NCBI GenBank assembly: GCA_019635695.1
Contig: JAHBYZ010000020.1
Coordinates: 1 to 54,990, forward strand
Direction: 5' to 3'
DNA from: Rhizobiaceae bacterium
GTDB lineage: Bacteria; Pseudomonadota; Alphaproteobacteria; Rhizobiales; Rhizobiaceae
DNA: 54,990 nt
A program made the translations under genes and the position numbers. Positions 1-9,054 of this stretch are shown piece by piece. The notes under the pieces are model-generated. The model ran no database searches and had not been told where the DNA came from. It worked only from the letters and a program-made list of their open reading frames with translations. The first letter of the stretch is position 1. Every line of letters starts with the position of its first letter.

Positions 1-893
1 GCAAGCTGACGCCGGATTCGGTGATCGCACAAGGCACGGCGCCGCATACCGTCGGCTTCGTCGAGGGCCAGGAGTCGACCACCTTCGCCAAGGAGCCGAC
101 CCAGTGGATGACGCTCATCCCGACGATCTACAACGCCGACACCCTCGGCATCCGGCCTGATCTCGTTGGTCGCGAGATCACCAACTGGAAGGACATCCTG
201 GACCCCGCCTTCAAGGGCAAGACCTCGATCCTCAATATCCCGTCGATCGGCATCATGGATGCCGCGATGATCTGCGAGTCGGCCGGCATCATCAAATACG
301 GCGACAAGGGCAACATGACCCGGGAGGAGATCGACACCACGATCGATTTCCTGATCAAGACCAAGAAGGACGGCCAGTTCCGCGCCTTCTGGAAGACTTT
401 CGACGAGTCGGTCAACCTCATGGCCTCGGGCGAGGTGGTGATCCAGTCGATGTGGTCGCCGGCGGTAGCAGCCGTGCGCTCGAAGGGCGTGCCTTGCGTC
501 TACCAGCCGCTCGCGGAGGGCTACCGTTCGTGGGGAGGCGGCCTCGGCATCGCCAAGCACCTCTCGGGCGCCCAGCTCGATGCCGCCTACGAGTACATCA
601 ACTGGTATCTTTCCGGCTGGGTCGGCGCCTATCTCAACCGCCAGGGCTACTACTCGGCCGTGCTCGACACCGCCAAGGAGAACATGAGCCCCAACGAGTG
701 GGGCTTCTGGATGGAAGGCAAGCCCGCCGAGGAGGACATCCTGTCGCCGGAGGGCAGGATCATGGAGAAGGCCGGCGCCGTCCGCGACGGCGGCTCGTTC
801 TACGACCGCATGGGCCACGTCGCCTGCTGGAACGCGGTCATGGACGAGGACCGCTACATGGTCTCCAAGTGGAACGAGTTCATCGCCGCGTGA
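1..893 (+). CDS. Polyamine-type ABC transporter substrate-binding protein, 3' part
   Basis: The gene enters from the left edge; the reading frame is open from base 3, so the N-terminus and signal peptide lie outside the window. About 296 C-terminal residues are visible and look like a periplasmic spermidine/putrescine-type binding protein (SBP_bac_8 class): a GLGIAKH segment and a Trp/Tyr-rich C-terminal lobe (EYINWYLSGWVGAYLNRQGY). It would capture a small cationic or organic solute for the two permeases that follow. The stop overlaps the GTG start of the first permease (GTGA). The substrate cannot be read from the sequence. The ATPase of the system is not in the window and may lie upstream. 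Confidence 0.85.
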   Translation, partial: KLTPDSVIAQGTAPHTVGFVEGQESTTFAKEPTQWMTLIPTIYNADTLGIRPDLVGREITNWKDILDPAFKGKTSILNIPSIGIMDAAMICESAGIIKYGDKGNMTREEIDTTIDFLIKTKKDGQFRAFWKTFDESVNLMASGEVVIQSMWSPAVAAVRSKGVPCVYQPLAEGYRSWGGGLGIAKHLSGAQLDAAYEYINWYLSGWVGAYLNRQGYYSAVLDTAKENMSPNEWGFWMEGKPAEEDILSPEGRIMEKAGAVRDGGSFYDRMGHVACWNAVMDEDRYMVSKWNEFIAA

Positions 894-1819
894 GCGTGAC
901 CTCGACCACACCGATCACGGAGGCGGCGCCCGATGCGGGCGCCGCCGACCGGCCGAAGAAGGCGGACCGGCCGCGCACCGGCATCGCGCCCTATCTCCAG
1001 GCGGCGCCGCTGGCGCTGATCCTCGGCGTCTTCCTGCTCGTCCCGATCGCCACCATCGTCGTGGTGAGCTTCTGGGACTACGACTTCGCCCGCATCATCC
1101 CCGACTTCGTGCTCACCAACTACCAGGAGCTGCTGGGCTCGAACGTCACCTGGCGCACTTACCTCAACACGCTCCGCTATGCGGCCATCGTCTGGGCGCT
1201 GACCGCCGTGATCGGCTTCACGGTGGCCTACTTCCTCGCCTTCTACGTCCGCAGCACCACCATGCAGATGGTGCTGTTCCTGGTCTGCACCGTTCCGTTC
1301 CTAACCTCGAACATCATTCGCATGATCTCGTGGATTCCGTTCCTCGGGCGGAACGGCCTCCTCAACTCGGCGCTGGTCGACATCGGCATTGTCGATGCGC
1401 CGCTTGAGTTCCTGCTCTTCTCCGATTTCGCCGTGATCCTCGCCATGGTCCACCTCTACACGCTGTTCATGGTGGTGCCGATCTTCAACACGCTGATGCG
1501 GATCGACCGCTCGTTGATCGAAGCGGCGGAGGATTGCGGCGCGAGCGGCTGGCAGACGCTCTCGAACGTCATCATCCCGCTCGCCAAGCCGGGCATCGCC
1601 ATCGGCTCGATCTTCGTCGTCACCCTGGTGATGGGCGACTTCGTCACCGTCCGCTTCATGTCGGGCGGCCAGAGCGCCTCGGTCGGCCTGATGATGGCGA
1701 ACCAGATCTCGCTCCTCCAGTACCCGGCCGCCGCCGCCCAGGCGGTCATCCTCCTCGTCACCGTGCTCCTCATCGTCGCGGCGATCCTCCGCCTCGTCGA
1801 CATCCGCAAGGAGCTCTGA
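890..1819 (+). CDS. ABC transporter permease, PotB-like
   Basis: This is an inner-membrane permease of 309 aa. A cytoplasmic N-terminal tail of about 40 residues is followed by about six hydrophobic segments. The binding-protein-dependent transport EAA loop is visible near residues 205-225 (EAAEDCGASGWQTLSNVIIP), the contact site for the ATPase. The GTG start at 890 overlaps the stop of the binding-protein gene; the open frame extends further upstream only because it runs antisense-free through that gene in another frame. It pairs with the next permease to form the membrane channel. PotB family by architecture; the substrate is unknown. Confidence 0.85.
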   Translation: MSVTSTTPITEAAPDAGAADRPKKADRPRTGIAPYLQAAPLALILGVFLLVPIATIVVVSFWDYDFARIIPDFVLTNYQELLGSNVTWRTYLNTLRYAAIVWALTAVIGFTVAYFLAFYVRSTTMQMVLFLVCTVPFLTSNIIRMISWIPFLGRNGLLNSALVDIGIVDAPLEFLLFSDFAVILAMVHLYTLFMVVPIFNTLMRIDRSLIEAAEDCGASGWQTLSNVIIPLAKPGIAIGSIFVVTLVMGDFVTVRFMSGGQSASVGLMMANQISLLQYPAAAAQAVILLVTVLLIVAAILRLVDIRKEL

Positions 1820-1822
1820 GCC

Positions 1823-2653
1823 ATGCGGAAGCACGAGCCGCGCGGCGGCACCTTCATCGCCCTCTCGATCTTCTTCGGCCTGTTCGTGCTCTTCCTCTAT
1901 GGGCCGCTCTCGACCATCGTCATCCTCTCCTTCCAGGGGGAGAACGGCGGCCTCACCTTCCCGATGAACGGGGTGTCGTTCCACTGGTTCGGCAACCTCT
2001 TCGAGAAGCAGGCGGTCGGCGACTTCGGCGGCTCGTTCACCCGCTCAGCGCTCCTCGGGCTGATGGTGATGGTGACGACGGTGGTGGTGACGCTCGCCGC
2101 CGGCCTCGCCTTCCGGCGGCGCTTCCGCGGCGGCGCCTTCCTCTTCTACCTGACGGTCGCGAGCCTGATCGTCCCGTCGATCCTCGTCAGCCTCGGCATC
2201 GGCCTCCTCTTCCGCATCCTCGGCCTGCCGCCGGCCTGGTACTCGTCCGCCTTCGGCGCCCACCTCACCTGGACGCTGCCGTTCGGCCTCCTCATCATGT
2301 TCGCGGTCTTCAACCGCTTCGACAAATCCTACGAGGAGGCGGCGCGCGACCTCGGCGCCGGGCCGTGGCAGACCTTCCGGAACGTCGTCGTGCCGATCAT
2401 CCTGCCGAGTCTCATCGGCGTCGGCCTGTTCGGCTTCTCGCTCTCCTACGACGAGTTCGCCCGCACGCTGATGACCGCGGGCACCTTCAACACGCTGCCC
2501 CTCGAGATCTACGGCATGACCACCAACGTCACGACGCCGGTGCTCTATGCCCTCGGCACGGTGACGACGGCGTTCTCCTTCCTCATCATCATCCTCTCCC
2601 TCGTCGGCATCGTCGTCCTCCGGCGACGCCGGGCGCGCCGGCTCGCCGCCTGA
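1823..2653 (+). CDS. ABC transporter permease, PotC-like
   Basis: This is the second membrane subunit of the importer, 276 aa. It begins 3 nt after the previous stop. It has about six membrane segments and an EAA loop around residues 170-190 (YEEAARDLGAGPWQTFRNVV), followed by a conserved segment typical of PotC (GLFGFSLSYDEFARTLM). It ends in a basic cytoplasmic tail (VLRRRRARRLAA). Order and spacing indicate one operon with the binding protein, the first permease and the racemase downstream. Confidence 0.87.
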   Translation: MRKHEPRGGTFIALSIFFGLFVLFLYGPLSTIVILSFQGENGGLTFPMNGVSFHWFGNLFEKQAVGDFGGSFTRSALLGLMVMVTTVVVTLAAGLAFRRRFRGGAFLFYLTVASLIVPSILVSLGIGLLFRILGLPPAWYSSAFGAHLTWTLPFGLLIMFAVFNRFDKSYEEAARDLGAGPWQTFRNVVVPIILPSLIGVGLFGFSLSYDEFARTLMTAGTFNTLPLEIYGMTTNVTTPVLYALGTVTTAFSFLIIILSLVGIVVLRRRRARRLAA

Positions 2654-2660
2654 GCCCGCC

Positions 2661-3392
2661 ATGCGCATCCACGTCGTCAACCCCAACGCGACCCGGTCGA
2701 TGACCGAGAAGATCGGCGCGGCGGCCCGCGCCGCGGCCTCCGCCGGAACGACCGTCGTCGCCGCGGACGTGCCCTCGGCGCCGGTCTCGATCGAGGGCTA
2801 CTACGACGGCGCCCTGGCCGTTCCCGGCCTCCTCGCGGCGATCGCCGCGGCGGAAGCCGACGGCGCCGACGCCCACGTCATCGCCTGCTTCGACGACACC
2901 GGCCTCGACGCGGCGCGGAGCCTCGCCGACGCGCCGGTGATCGGCATCGGCGAAGCCGCCTGTCACATGGCGAGCCTCATCGGCGGGCGTTTCTCGGTGG
3001 TCACCACCCTGTCGCGGTCGGTTCCGATCCTCGAGCAGAACCTCGTCCGCTCGGGGCTCGACGGACGCTGCGGCCGGGTACGGGCGGCGGAGGTGCCGGT
3101 GCTGGCGCTGGAGGACCCGCGTTCCGACGCGCGGGCGCGGGTCGCGGCCGCGATCGCGGCGGCGATCGCCGAGGACGGCGCCGAGGCGATCGTGCTCGGC
3201 TGCGCCGGCATGGCCGATCTCGCGACGACCTATGCGCAGGAGTTCGGCGTGCCGGTGGTCGAGGGCGTGTCGGCGGCGGTCCGCCTCGCCGAGGCGCTGG
3301 CCGGCCTCGGGCTGAGGACGTCGAAGGCGGGCGGCTGGGCGCGGCCGCGGCCGAAGCCCGGCGGCTTTGAAGGCACCGCCGCGGCGGTCTGA
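2661..3392 (+). CDS. Asp/Glu/hydantoin racemase family protein
   Basis: This 243-aa cytosolic protein belongs to the Asp/Glu racemase superfamily, closest in pattern to hydantoin/allantoin racemases. It shows the N-terminal IHVVNPNATRSMTEKI segment, the first catalytic cysteine in VIACFDDTGLDAAR (about residue 75) and the second in VLGCAGMADL (about residue 178). These two cysteines perform the two-base proton exchange at a stereocentre. It follows the importer by 7 nt, so it probably acts on the imported compound, perhaps a hydantoin or amino-acid derivative. The last 30 or so residues are a low-complexity Pro/Gly/Arg tail. It converges with the sulfotransferase gene with only 7 nt between the stops. 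Confidence 0.8.
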   Translation: MRIHVVNPNATRSMTEKIGAAARAAASAGTTVVAADVPSAPVSIEGYYDGALAVPGLLAAIAAAEADGADAHVIACFDDTGLDAARSLADAPVIGIGEAACHMASLIGGRFSVVTTLSRSVPILEQNLVRSGLDGRCGRVRAAEVPVLALEDPRSDARARVAAAIAAAIAEDGAEAIVLGCAGMADLATTYAQEFGVPVVEGVSAAVRLAEALAGLGLRTSKAGGWARPRPKPGGFEGTAAAV

Positions 3393-3399
3393 GCCGGCC

Positions 3400-4275
3400 T
3401 CAGAGGAACGTCGCGTAGGCGCGGAAATCGGCGTGGTAGATGCGCTCGATGCGGGCGCGGGTATCGGCGTTCAGGAAGGCGCCGTAGTCCGGCCAGGCGC
3501 CGGCGGTCTCTTCCAGCGTGAAGACCTGGCGGGAGCGGTCGTCCTCGACGGCGGCGCGGCGCGCATGATGCATGGCCGCGACGCGCTTCATCTCGCCGGC
3601 GAGCAGCTCGCGCGCCGCGGGCCCCGGATCGGCGAACTCGTAGAGCGCCTCGAGGAGCGGCCGGCGGTCGGCGTTGATCACCGTCACGTCGCGGACATGA
3701 TCCTCGATCGGGTTCCGCTGCTGCCGGTGGTGGAGGTTGCAGCGGGTGATGTTGATCCTCGCGAGATGGGTGAGGAACTCGTCGAAGGAAAAGCCGCGGG
3801 TGGCGACGGAGAATCCCAGCGTCTTCTCGATCCGCTCGTTCTCGTAGCCGTAGCGGAGCGCGTGCCGGTAGCTGCTCACCGCCCGGGCATAGGGGTCGCG
3901 GATGACCCGGACCCAGCGGAGATCGGCGAGGTCCCGCTGCCGGACCCATTCCTTGACGCGGTCGAGATGCGGCAGCACGTCGACGCGGTAGCGATGCGGC
4001 CAGTGATTGTGGCGCATCGCCGCCTCGAGCACGCCGACATGGGCGAAATACCAGAGGATGGCGGTGGTGCAGGCGGACTTCGCCGACCAGATCAGCCCGA
4101 ATCCGCCGGGCGGATAGACGAGGGGTCCGGATTCGGCCTGCACTTCCCTGAGGATCGTCCGCTCGGCGCGGGACGGGCTCCCCGGCGGTCGCACGCCGAG
4201 GCCCTGGATGATCTGCAGAAGCCGCATCGTCGGACGGACTCGTCTCCACTCACCCGGACGCGCGGGCGCCGGCAT
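3400..4275 (-). CDS. Sulfotransferase family protein
   Basis: This is a PAPS-dependent sulfotransferase of the family 2 type. The 5'-phosphosulfate loop is visible as LIWSAKSACTTAILWYF and the 3'-phosphate motif as RVIRDPYARAVSSYRHAL. A C-terminal region rich in charged residues ends in FRAYATFL. Starting at 4275 (MPAPARPGEW) the protein has 291 aa; an internal ATG at 4227 (MRLLQIIQGLG) would give 275 aa and cannot be excluded, because neither start has a clear ribosome site. The frame stays open upstream but there it only shadows the glycosyltransferase gene. It lies 25 nt downstream of that gene, so it may sulfate a saccharide made by it. Confidence 0.78.
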   Translation of the reverse strand: MPAPARPGEWRRVRPTMRLLQIIQGLGVRPPGSPSRAERTILREVQAESGPLVYPPGGFGLIWSAKSACTTAILWYFAHVGVLEAAMRHNHWPHRYRVDVLPHLDRVKEWVRQRDLADLRWVRVIRDPYARAVSSYRHALRYGYENERIEKTLGFSVATRGFSFDEFLTHLARINITRCNLHHRQQRNPIEDHVRDVTVINADRRPLLEALYEFADPGPAARELLAGEMKRVAAMHHARRAAVEDDRSRQVFTLEETAGAWPDYGAFLNADTRARIERIYHADFRAYATFL

Positions 4276-4300
4276 CACATAGCCGAACGGCGCCGGACGA

Positions 4301-6223
4301 TCAAACCGCGCCCGCGTCGCCGTCGCGCCAGTCGAGCGTGGCCGGGTCCGGCGAGACGCCGGGCTGCGGGCCCTGACGGGCGGTTGCGCGCTCGATCCAC
4401 GGCTTCCGCGCCCGCGAGGTCCATGCCAGGCGGTGCGGCACCGCTTCGAGCGCGAAATTCGGATTGTAGAACGGGTCGGCGGAGAGAAGCTGCCACCACT
4501 GGCCGCGGAGATTGCCCGACTCGCGAGCATGGCGCTCGGTGCCCTCCGCCGTCGCCAGCGCATGCCCCCGCGACACGCTCTCGTAGTGATAGAGCTCCGC
4601 ATGGGGCGTCCACAGGACGCGATAGCCGGCGACCCTGAGGCGGATGCAGTAGTCGACGTCGTTGAAGCCGACGGCGAAGTCGCGCTCGTTGAGGCCGCCG
4701 AGGGCATCGTAGATGTCGCGGCGTGTCACGAGGCAGGCGCCGGTGACGCAGGAGGTCTCGCGGGCGACGAGGAGCCGGCCGCGATAGCCGGCCGCGCCGC
4801 GGGGCGTCCGCTTGTGCTCGTGCGCCGCCCGGCCGTTCACGCCGAGCACCACGCCGGCATGCTGGATGGTGTCGTCGGCATAGTAGAGCATCGGCCCGAC
4901 GGCGCCGACCTCGGGGCGGACGGCCTGGCTCACGAGCTCGGTGAGCCAGTCGGGATGGATGACGTCGATATCGTTGTTGAGGAGGACGACGACGCTGCCC
5001 GTCGAGACCGCGACGCCGCGGTTGACGAGACGGGAGAAGTTGAAGCCGCCGCGATCCTCGATCACGGTGACGTTCGGACGCTTCCGCGCCTCGGCGAGGA
5101 CGGCGAGCGCCTCCGCCTCGTCGCTGCCATTGTCGACGATGACGATCTCGAGCGGCGCGTAGTCGGTGCGCTCGAACAGGCCGGCGAGACACGGCCCGAT
5201 GAGCTCGTGGCGGTTCTTCGTCGGGATGACGATCGAGACCAGCGGCGGCGGCGGCGGCAGGGTCCGCCGGATCCGGATGCCGAAGCGCGGATCGGCCTCG
5301 ACCGTCGCCGCCCTGCCGGTGCGGGCGAGATGCCCGGCGATCGTGGCCAGCGTCTCCGCCTTCGGCGGCACGGGCGCGGCGCCACCGCGATGGCAGAGCA
5401 CGAAGGGGACGTGGACCACCGGCGCGCCCGCCGCGGCCTCGATGACGCGGAAGGCGAGATCGCGCTCCGCGTCAGCGCCGGTCGCGGGGCCGCCCGCGGC
5501 GCGGACGCTCTCGGCGCGATAGGCGGCGAGGCGCCCGAGGAGGTCCTGGCCGAGCATCAGCTCGGGGTCGAAATCGGGCTTGAAGAACGGATTCCGCCGG
5601 GCGCCGCCGGCATCCTCCTCGTCCTCGTCGGAGTAGACGATGACGGCCTCCGGCACGGCGAGGATGCGCTCGGCGAAGAGATAGAGCGCCGCCTCGGCAA
5701 GCCGGTCGCCGGGCGAAAGCGGGACGAGCCACGCGCCGGTCGCCGCGGCGACGCCGGCGGCGAGGGACTGGCCGGCCGGCGCAGCGACGGACACGACCCC
5801 CGGCGCAGGCGGCAGGTCGCCGCCGGCGACGATCAGCTCGAACGCGCCGTAGAGCTGGTCGCGCACGCTCCGCACCGTGCGCTCGACGGCGCCCGGGTCG
5901 GCGCCGGCCTCGACCGCGACCACCACGGAGAAGCGCGGACGCCCGGCGAAGGCGGCGATGTGGCGCCGGATCAGGCTCCGGTCGAGGCCGGACAGCACGT
6001 CGTTCGCCGCGATCCAGCGGGCGTAGTCGGCCGGATCATCGGGGCGCAGGAGCGGCTGCAACCGGCCGGGCTTCTGCCGCTTCAGCTTGAGGCGAACGGC
6101 GCGCTCGAGGCTGCGGAGGCCGCCGCGGGCGCCCCCGACGGTCTTCCATACCGACCGGGCGAGGCGACGCAGCCGCCGCGCGGCGCGCTCGTGCGCCGGA
6201 ACGCCTTCCGTCGTGCTGGTCAA
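4301..6223 (-). CDS. Tandem-domain GT2 glycosyltransferase
   Basis: This 640-aa protein has two family-2 glycosyltransferase modules. The first (about residues 95-300) begins FSVVVAVEAGADP and has an acidic YSDEDEED stretch, but looks degenerate. The second (about 330-560) is canonical: VSIVIPTKNRHELIGPCL, IVIVDNGSDE, the metal-binding LNNDIDV, then GAVGPMLYYADDTIQHAG and a catalytic GFNDVDYCIRLR. The layout resembles O-antigen or rhamnan biosynthesis proteins that add sugars from nucleotide donors at the cytosolic face of the membrane. The N-terminal 60 residues are strongly basic. The gene is exceptionally GC-rich by eye. It is probably co-transcribed with the sulfotransferase. Confidence 0.85.
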   Translation of the reverse strand: MTSTTEGVPAHERAARRLRRLARSVWKTVGGARGGLRSLERAVRLKLKRQKPGRLQPLLRPDDPADYARWIAANDVLSGLDRSLIRRHIAAFAGRPRFSVVVAVEAGADPGAVERTVRSVRDQLYGAFELIVAGGDLPPAPGVVSVAAPAGQSLAAGVAAATGAWLVPLSPGDRLAEAALYLFAERILAVPEAVIVYSDEDEEDAGGARRNPFFKPDFDPELMLGQDLLGRLAAYRAESVRAAGGPATGADAERDLAFRVIEAAAGAPVVHVPFVLCHRGGAAPVPPKAETLATIAGHLARTGRAATVEADPRFGIRIRRTLPPPPPLVSIVIPTKNRHELIGPCLAGLFERTDYAPLEIVIVDNGSDEAEALAVLAEARKRPNVTVIEDRGGFNFSRLVNRGVAVSTGSVVVLLNNDIDVIHPDWLTELVSQAVRPEVGAVGPMLYYADDTIQHAGVVLGVNGRAAHEHKRTPRGAAGYRGRLLVARETSCVTGACLVTRRDIYDALGGLNERDFAVGFNDVDYCIRLRVAGYRVLWTPHAELYHYESVSRGHALATAEGTERHARESGNLRGQWWQLLSADPFYNPNFALEAVPHRLAWTSRARKPWIERATARQGPQPGVSPDPATLDWRDGDAGAV

Positions 6224-6318
6224 GGTCCGGGTCCGCCACGCCTCGTTTCCGTCGCCGGCCTTGGTAGCCGGCCGGACTCACCGGAGTCAAAGCCTTGTAT
6301 GCCGCGGCGCGGAGCGCG

Positions 6319-7125
6319 TCAGACGGCGAGATAGGCGGCGCGGAGCTCGGCGTTGTCGAGAACGTGGTCGGCGCCGCCGTCGAACACCACCTCGCCCATG
6401 TCGAGAATGACCGCGCGATCGGCGAGCTCGAGGGCGGCGATGGCGTTCTGCTCGACGATGATGGTGGTGATGCCTTCCGCCTTGATGCCGGCGACGATCT
6501 TCTCGATCTCGCGGACGATCACCGGGGCGAGGCCTTCATAGGGCTCGTCGAGGAGGAGGAGCTTCAGCTCGCGGGCGAGCGCCCGGGCGACCGCGAGCAT
6601 CTGCTGCTCGCCGCCGGACAGGGTCGTCGCCTCCTGCTTCCGCCGCTCGGCGAGGCGGGGAAAGTGCTCGTAGAGGCGCTCCAGCGGCCAGCCGAGGGGC
6701 GGCGCCACCTGGGCGAGGATGAGGTTCTCCTCGACGGTGAGGCCGCCGATGATGCGCCGGTCCTCCGGCACGAGCTGGACGCCCGCGCGCGCCGCCTCGA
6801 AGGAGCGGAGGGGATGGAGCGCCTTGCCGCCGAGGACGATCTCGCCCTTCTGCAGGGAGGGATTGTCCATGCGGGCGATCGCCCGCAGCGTCGAGGTCTT
6901 GCCGGCGCCGTTCCGGCCGAGAAGCGCGAGGATCTCGCCTTCCTTGATCTCGAAGGAGACGCCCTGCACGACGTAGCTCTCGCCGTAATAGGCGTGGATG
7001 TCGCGGGCCGCGAAGAAGGCCTCGCCGGCGCGCCGGCCGGCTTCGGCGGCGGTGCCGGCCGCGGCCTCGGCGGGCATGGCCCCGGAGCGGGCCCCCGAAA
7101 CGGCCATGTCGGCGGTCATGGTCAT
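6319..7125 (-). CDS. livF: Liv-type ABC transporter ATP-binding protein LivF (system 1)
   Basis: ATPase subunit, 268 aa. It has Walker A (GRNGAGKTST), the signature LSGGEQQMLAVARAL, Walker B (LLLLDEPYEGLAP) and the switch region IIVEQN, all typical of LivF. The ATG at 7125 overlaps the livG stop (ATGA), which fixes the start. The protein therefore carries an unusual Ala/Gly-rich extension of roughly 35 residues before the ATPase domain begins at FAARDIHAYYGESYVV. It is the last gene of a five-gene minus-strand transporter operon and would power uptake of an amino acid, amide or similar solute. Confidence 0.9.
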   Translation of the reverse strand: MTMTADMAVSGARSGAMPAEAAAGTAAEAGRRAGEAFFAARDIHAYYGESYVVQGVSFEIKEGEILALLGRNGAGKTSTLRAIARMDNPSLQKGEIVLGGKALHPLRSFEAARAGVQLVPEDRRIIGGLTVEENLILAQVAPPLGWPLERLYEHFPRLAERRKQEATTLSGGEQQMLAVARALARELKLLLLDEPYEGLAPVIVREIEKIVAGIKAEGITTIIVEQNAIAALELADRAVILDMGEVVFDGGADHVLDNAELRAAYLAV

Positions 7126-7892
7126 AGATGCGCGCCCCCGAGATAGGCTTCCTGGACGACCGGGTTGCCGCGGACCTCGTCCGGCGAGCCGGCGGCGATG
7201 ATACGCCCCTGGGCGAGCACCGTCACCCGGTCGGCGAGGCTGAAGACGACGTGCATGTCGTGCTCGATGATGACCTTGGTCATGCCGCGCGCCTTGATCT
7301 TCTTCAAGAGCTCGATCGTGGTGTTGGTGTCGTGCCGGCTCATACCGGCCGTCGGCTCGTCGAGCAGGAGCAGTCGAGGCTTCTGGATCAGGCACATGGC
7401 GAGTTCCAAGCGCCGCTTGTCGCCGCGCGACAGCGCCCCGGCATGGCCTTCGCGGCGGTCGATCAGCCCTACGTCCTCCAGCATCGCCTCCGCCTCCTGG
7501 CGGATCTCCTTCTCGTTGTCGACCGCGCGGAACATGTTGATCTTGAACGCCCCGTCGCGGCGCGCGAAAGCCGGCGTCATCACGTTCTGCAGGATCGACA
7601 GGTCGGCGAAGATCTCCGGCGTCTGGAACACGCGGGCGACGCCGAGCTGGTTGATCTCGTGCGGCTTCTTGCCGGTCAGCACGATGCCGTCGAACACCAC
7701 CGCGCCGCTCGACGGCGGCAGCCTGCCGATGATGACGTTGAGCAGCGTCGACTTGCCGGCTCCGTTCGGCCCGATGATCGCGTGGGTCTTGCCCTCCTCG
7801 ACCTGCAGGTCGATGTCGGACAACGCGTGAAGGCCGCCGAAATTCTTGTGCACGTCGGCGACGTGGAGGACGACGTTCTCTCTGGTCAACAT
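7122..7892 (-). CDS. livG: Liv-type ABC transporter ATP-binding protein LivG (system 1)
   Basis: The second ATPase of the importer, 256 aa. Walker A is GPNGAGKSTLLNV and Walker B is LLLLDEPTAGMS. The signature motif reads ALSRGDKRRLELAMCL, so the usual second Gly is replaced and the motif is more basic than in LivF. A LivG-specific insert lies between Walker A and the signature. The start follows livM by 10 nt and the stop overlaps livF. It forms a heterodimer with LivF on the cytosolic face of LivH/LivM. Confidence 0.9.
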   Translation of the reverse strand: MLTRENVVLHVADVHKNFGGLHALSDIDLQVEEGKTHAIIGPNGAGKSTLLNVIIGRLPPSSGAVVFDGIVLTGKKPHEINQLGVARVFQTPEIFADLSILQNVMTPAFARRDGAFKINMFRAVDNEKEIRQEAEAMLEDVGLIDRREGHAGALSRGDKRRLELAMCLIQKPRLLLLDEPTAGMSRHDTNTTIELLKKIKARGMTKVIIEHDMHVVFSLADRVTVLAQGRIIAAGSPDEVRGNPVVQEAYLGGAHL

Positions 7893-7902
7893 GGCGCCCT
7901 CC

Positions 7903-9054
7903 CTATTCCGCCGCCGTCGGGCTGAGTTCGCGCTGGCGCCCGACCCGCGAGCCGTTGCGCGGGCGACCGAACCGGGCGCCGATACGCCGCGCCCCTTCCA
8001 TGATGCCGCCGGGGAGGAACACCACGATCAGCACGAACAGCAGACCGAGCGACAGATGCCAGCCCTCGCCGACGAACTTGCCGGCTATGGTCACCGCAAC
8101 CTCCCGCGCCCCGTCGGGCAGGAAGCTGAAGAAGCTCGACAGCACATTGTCGTTGAACGACGAGAAGATGTTCTCGAAATATTTGATCAGCCAGGCGCCG
8201 ATCACCGGTCCGACGAGCGTGCCGACGCCGCCGAGGATGGTCATCAGCACGACTTCGCCCGACGCCGTCCACTGCATGCGCTCCGCCCCGGCCAGCGGAT
8301 CGGTGACGACCAGCAGTGCACCCGCCAGCCCGGCAAGCATGCCGGAGATCACGAAGGCGGTGAGCGTATAGGGCCGCGTGTTGAAGCCGGTGTAGTTCAT
8401 CCGGTTCTGATTGGACTTGATGCCCTTGAGCATCATGCCGAACGGCGAGTTGGTGATCCGCATGGCGAGCAGGAACGTCGCCAGCAGGAACACGGCCGAG
8501 AAATAGAATCCGTTCCACCCCGACAGCGACATGCCGAACAGGCTGGGCACCGGCACGCCGGCCGGCGCGTCGAAGAACAGGCGGTCGAGAACGCGCGGGT
8601 CGGAGCTCGCCATGCGCAGGCCTGTCTCGCCGTTGGTGATGGGAGTCAGCACGGAATAGGCCAGGCTGTAGCACATCTGCGCGAAGGCCAGCGTCAGGAT
8701 CGAGAAGTAGATACCCGAGCGGCGCAGCGATACGTAGCCGATGACGAGCGCGAACACGCCCGCGATCGCCACGGCGAAGATGATGGCCGGCAGCGCATTG
8801 AGGCTGAGCAGCTTGAACGACCACATCGCGGCGTAGGAGCCGACGCCGAAGAAGGCGGCGTGGCCGAAGGAAAGATAGCCGGTGAGGCCGAACAGAATGT
8901 TGAAGCCCAGCGCGAAGATGCCGAAGATCATAAAGCGCTGCAAAAGGTCCGGATAGGCCGCTCCGAACGGCGCGGCCAGGATCGGCAGCAGCAGCACGAT
9001 CGCCGCGAAGCCGACGAACAGCGTCAGGTCCCTGCGTGACATGAAGCCAGCCAT
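7903..9054 (-). CDS. livM: Liv-type ABC transporter permease LivM (system 1)
   Basis: Inner-membrane permease of 383 aa, with about ten hydrophobic segments and the LivM hallmark [21 protein letters not shown] near residue 60. A long extracytoplasmic stretch (about residues 150-200) contains the sequence [15 protein letters not shown]. The C-terminus is basic. The start codon abuts the stop of livH with no gap, so the two are translated together. Confidence 0.9.
   Translation of the reverse strand: MAGFMSRRDLTLFVGFAAIVLLLPILAAPFGAAYPDLLQRFMIFGIFALGFNILFGLTGYLSFGHAAFFGVGSYAAMWSFKLLSLNALPAIIFAVAIAGVFALVIGYVSLRRSGIYFSILTLAFAQMCYSLAYSVLTPITNGETGLRMASSDPRVLDRLFFDAPAGVPVPSLFGMSLSGWNGFYFSAVFLLATFLLAMRITNSPFGMMLKGIKSNQNRMNYTGFNTRPYTLTAFVISGMLAGLAGALLVVTDPLAGAERMQWTASGEVVLMTILGGVGTLVGPVIGAWLIKYFENIFSSFNDNVLSSFFSFLPDGAREVAVTIAGKFVGEGWHLSLGLLFVLIVVFLPGGIMEGARRIGARFGRPRNGSRVGRQRELSPTAAE

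Noticed and set aside
6224..6318. Terminator in the 95-bp gap after livF of system 1
   Set aside because: Short stems exist (GCCGGC/GCCGGC and GACTC/GAGTC) but neither is long or followed by a U-tract, so no call was made.
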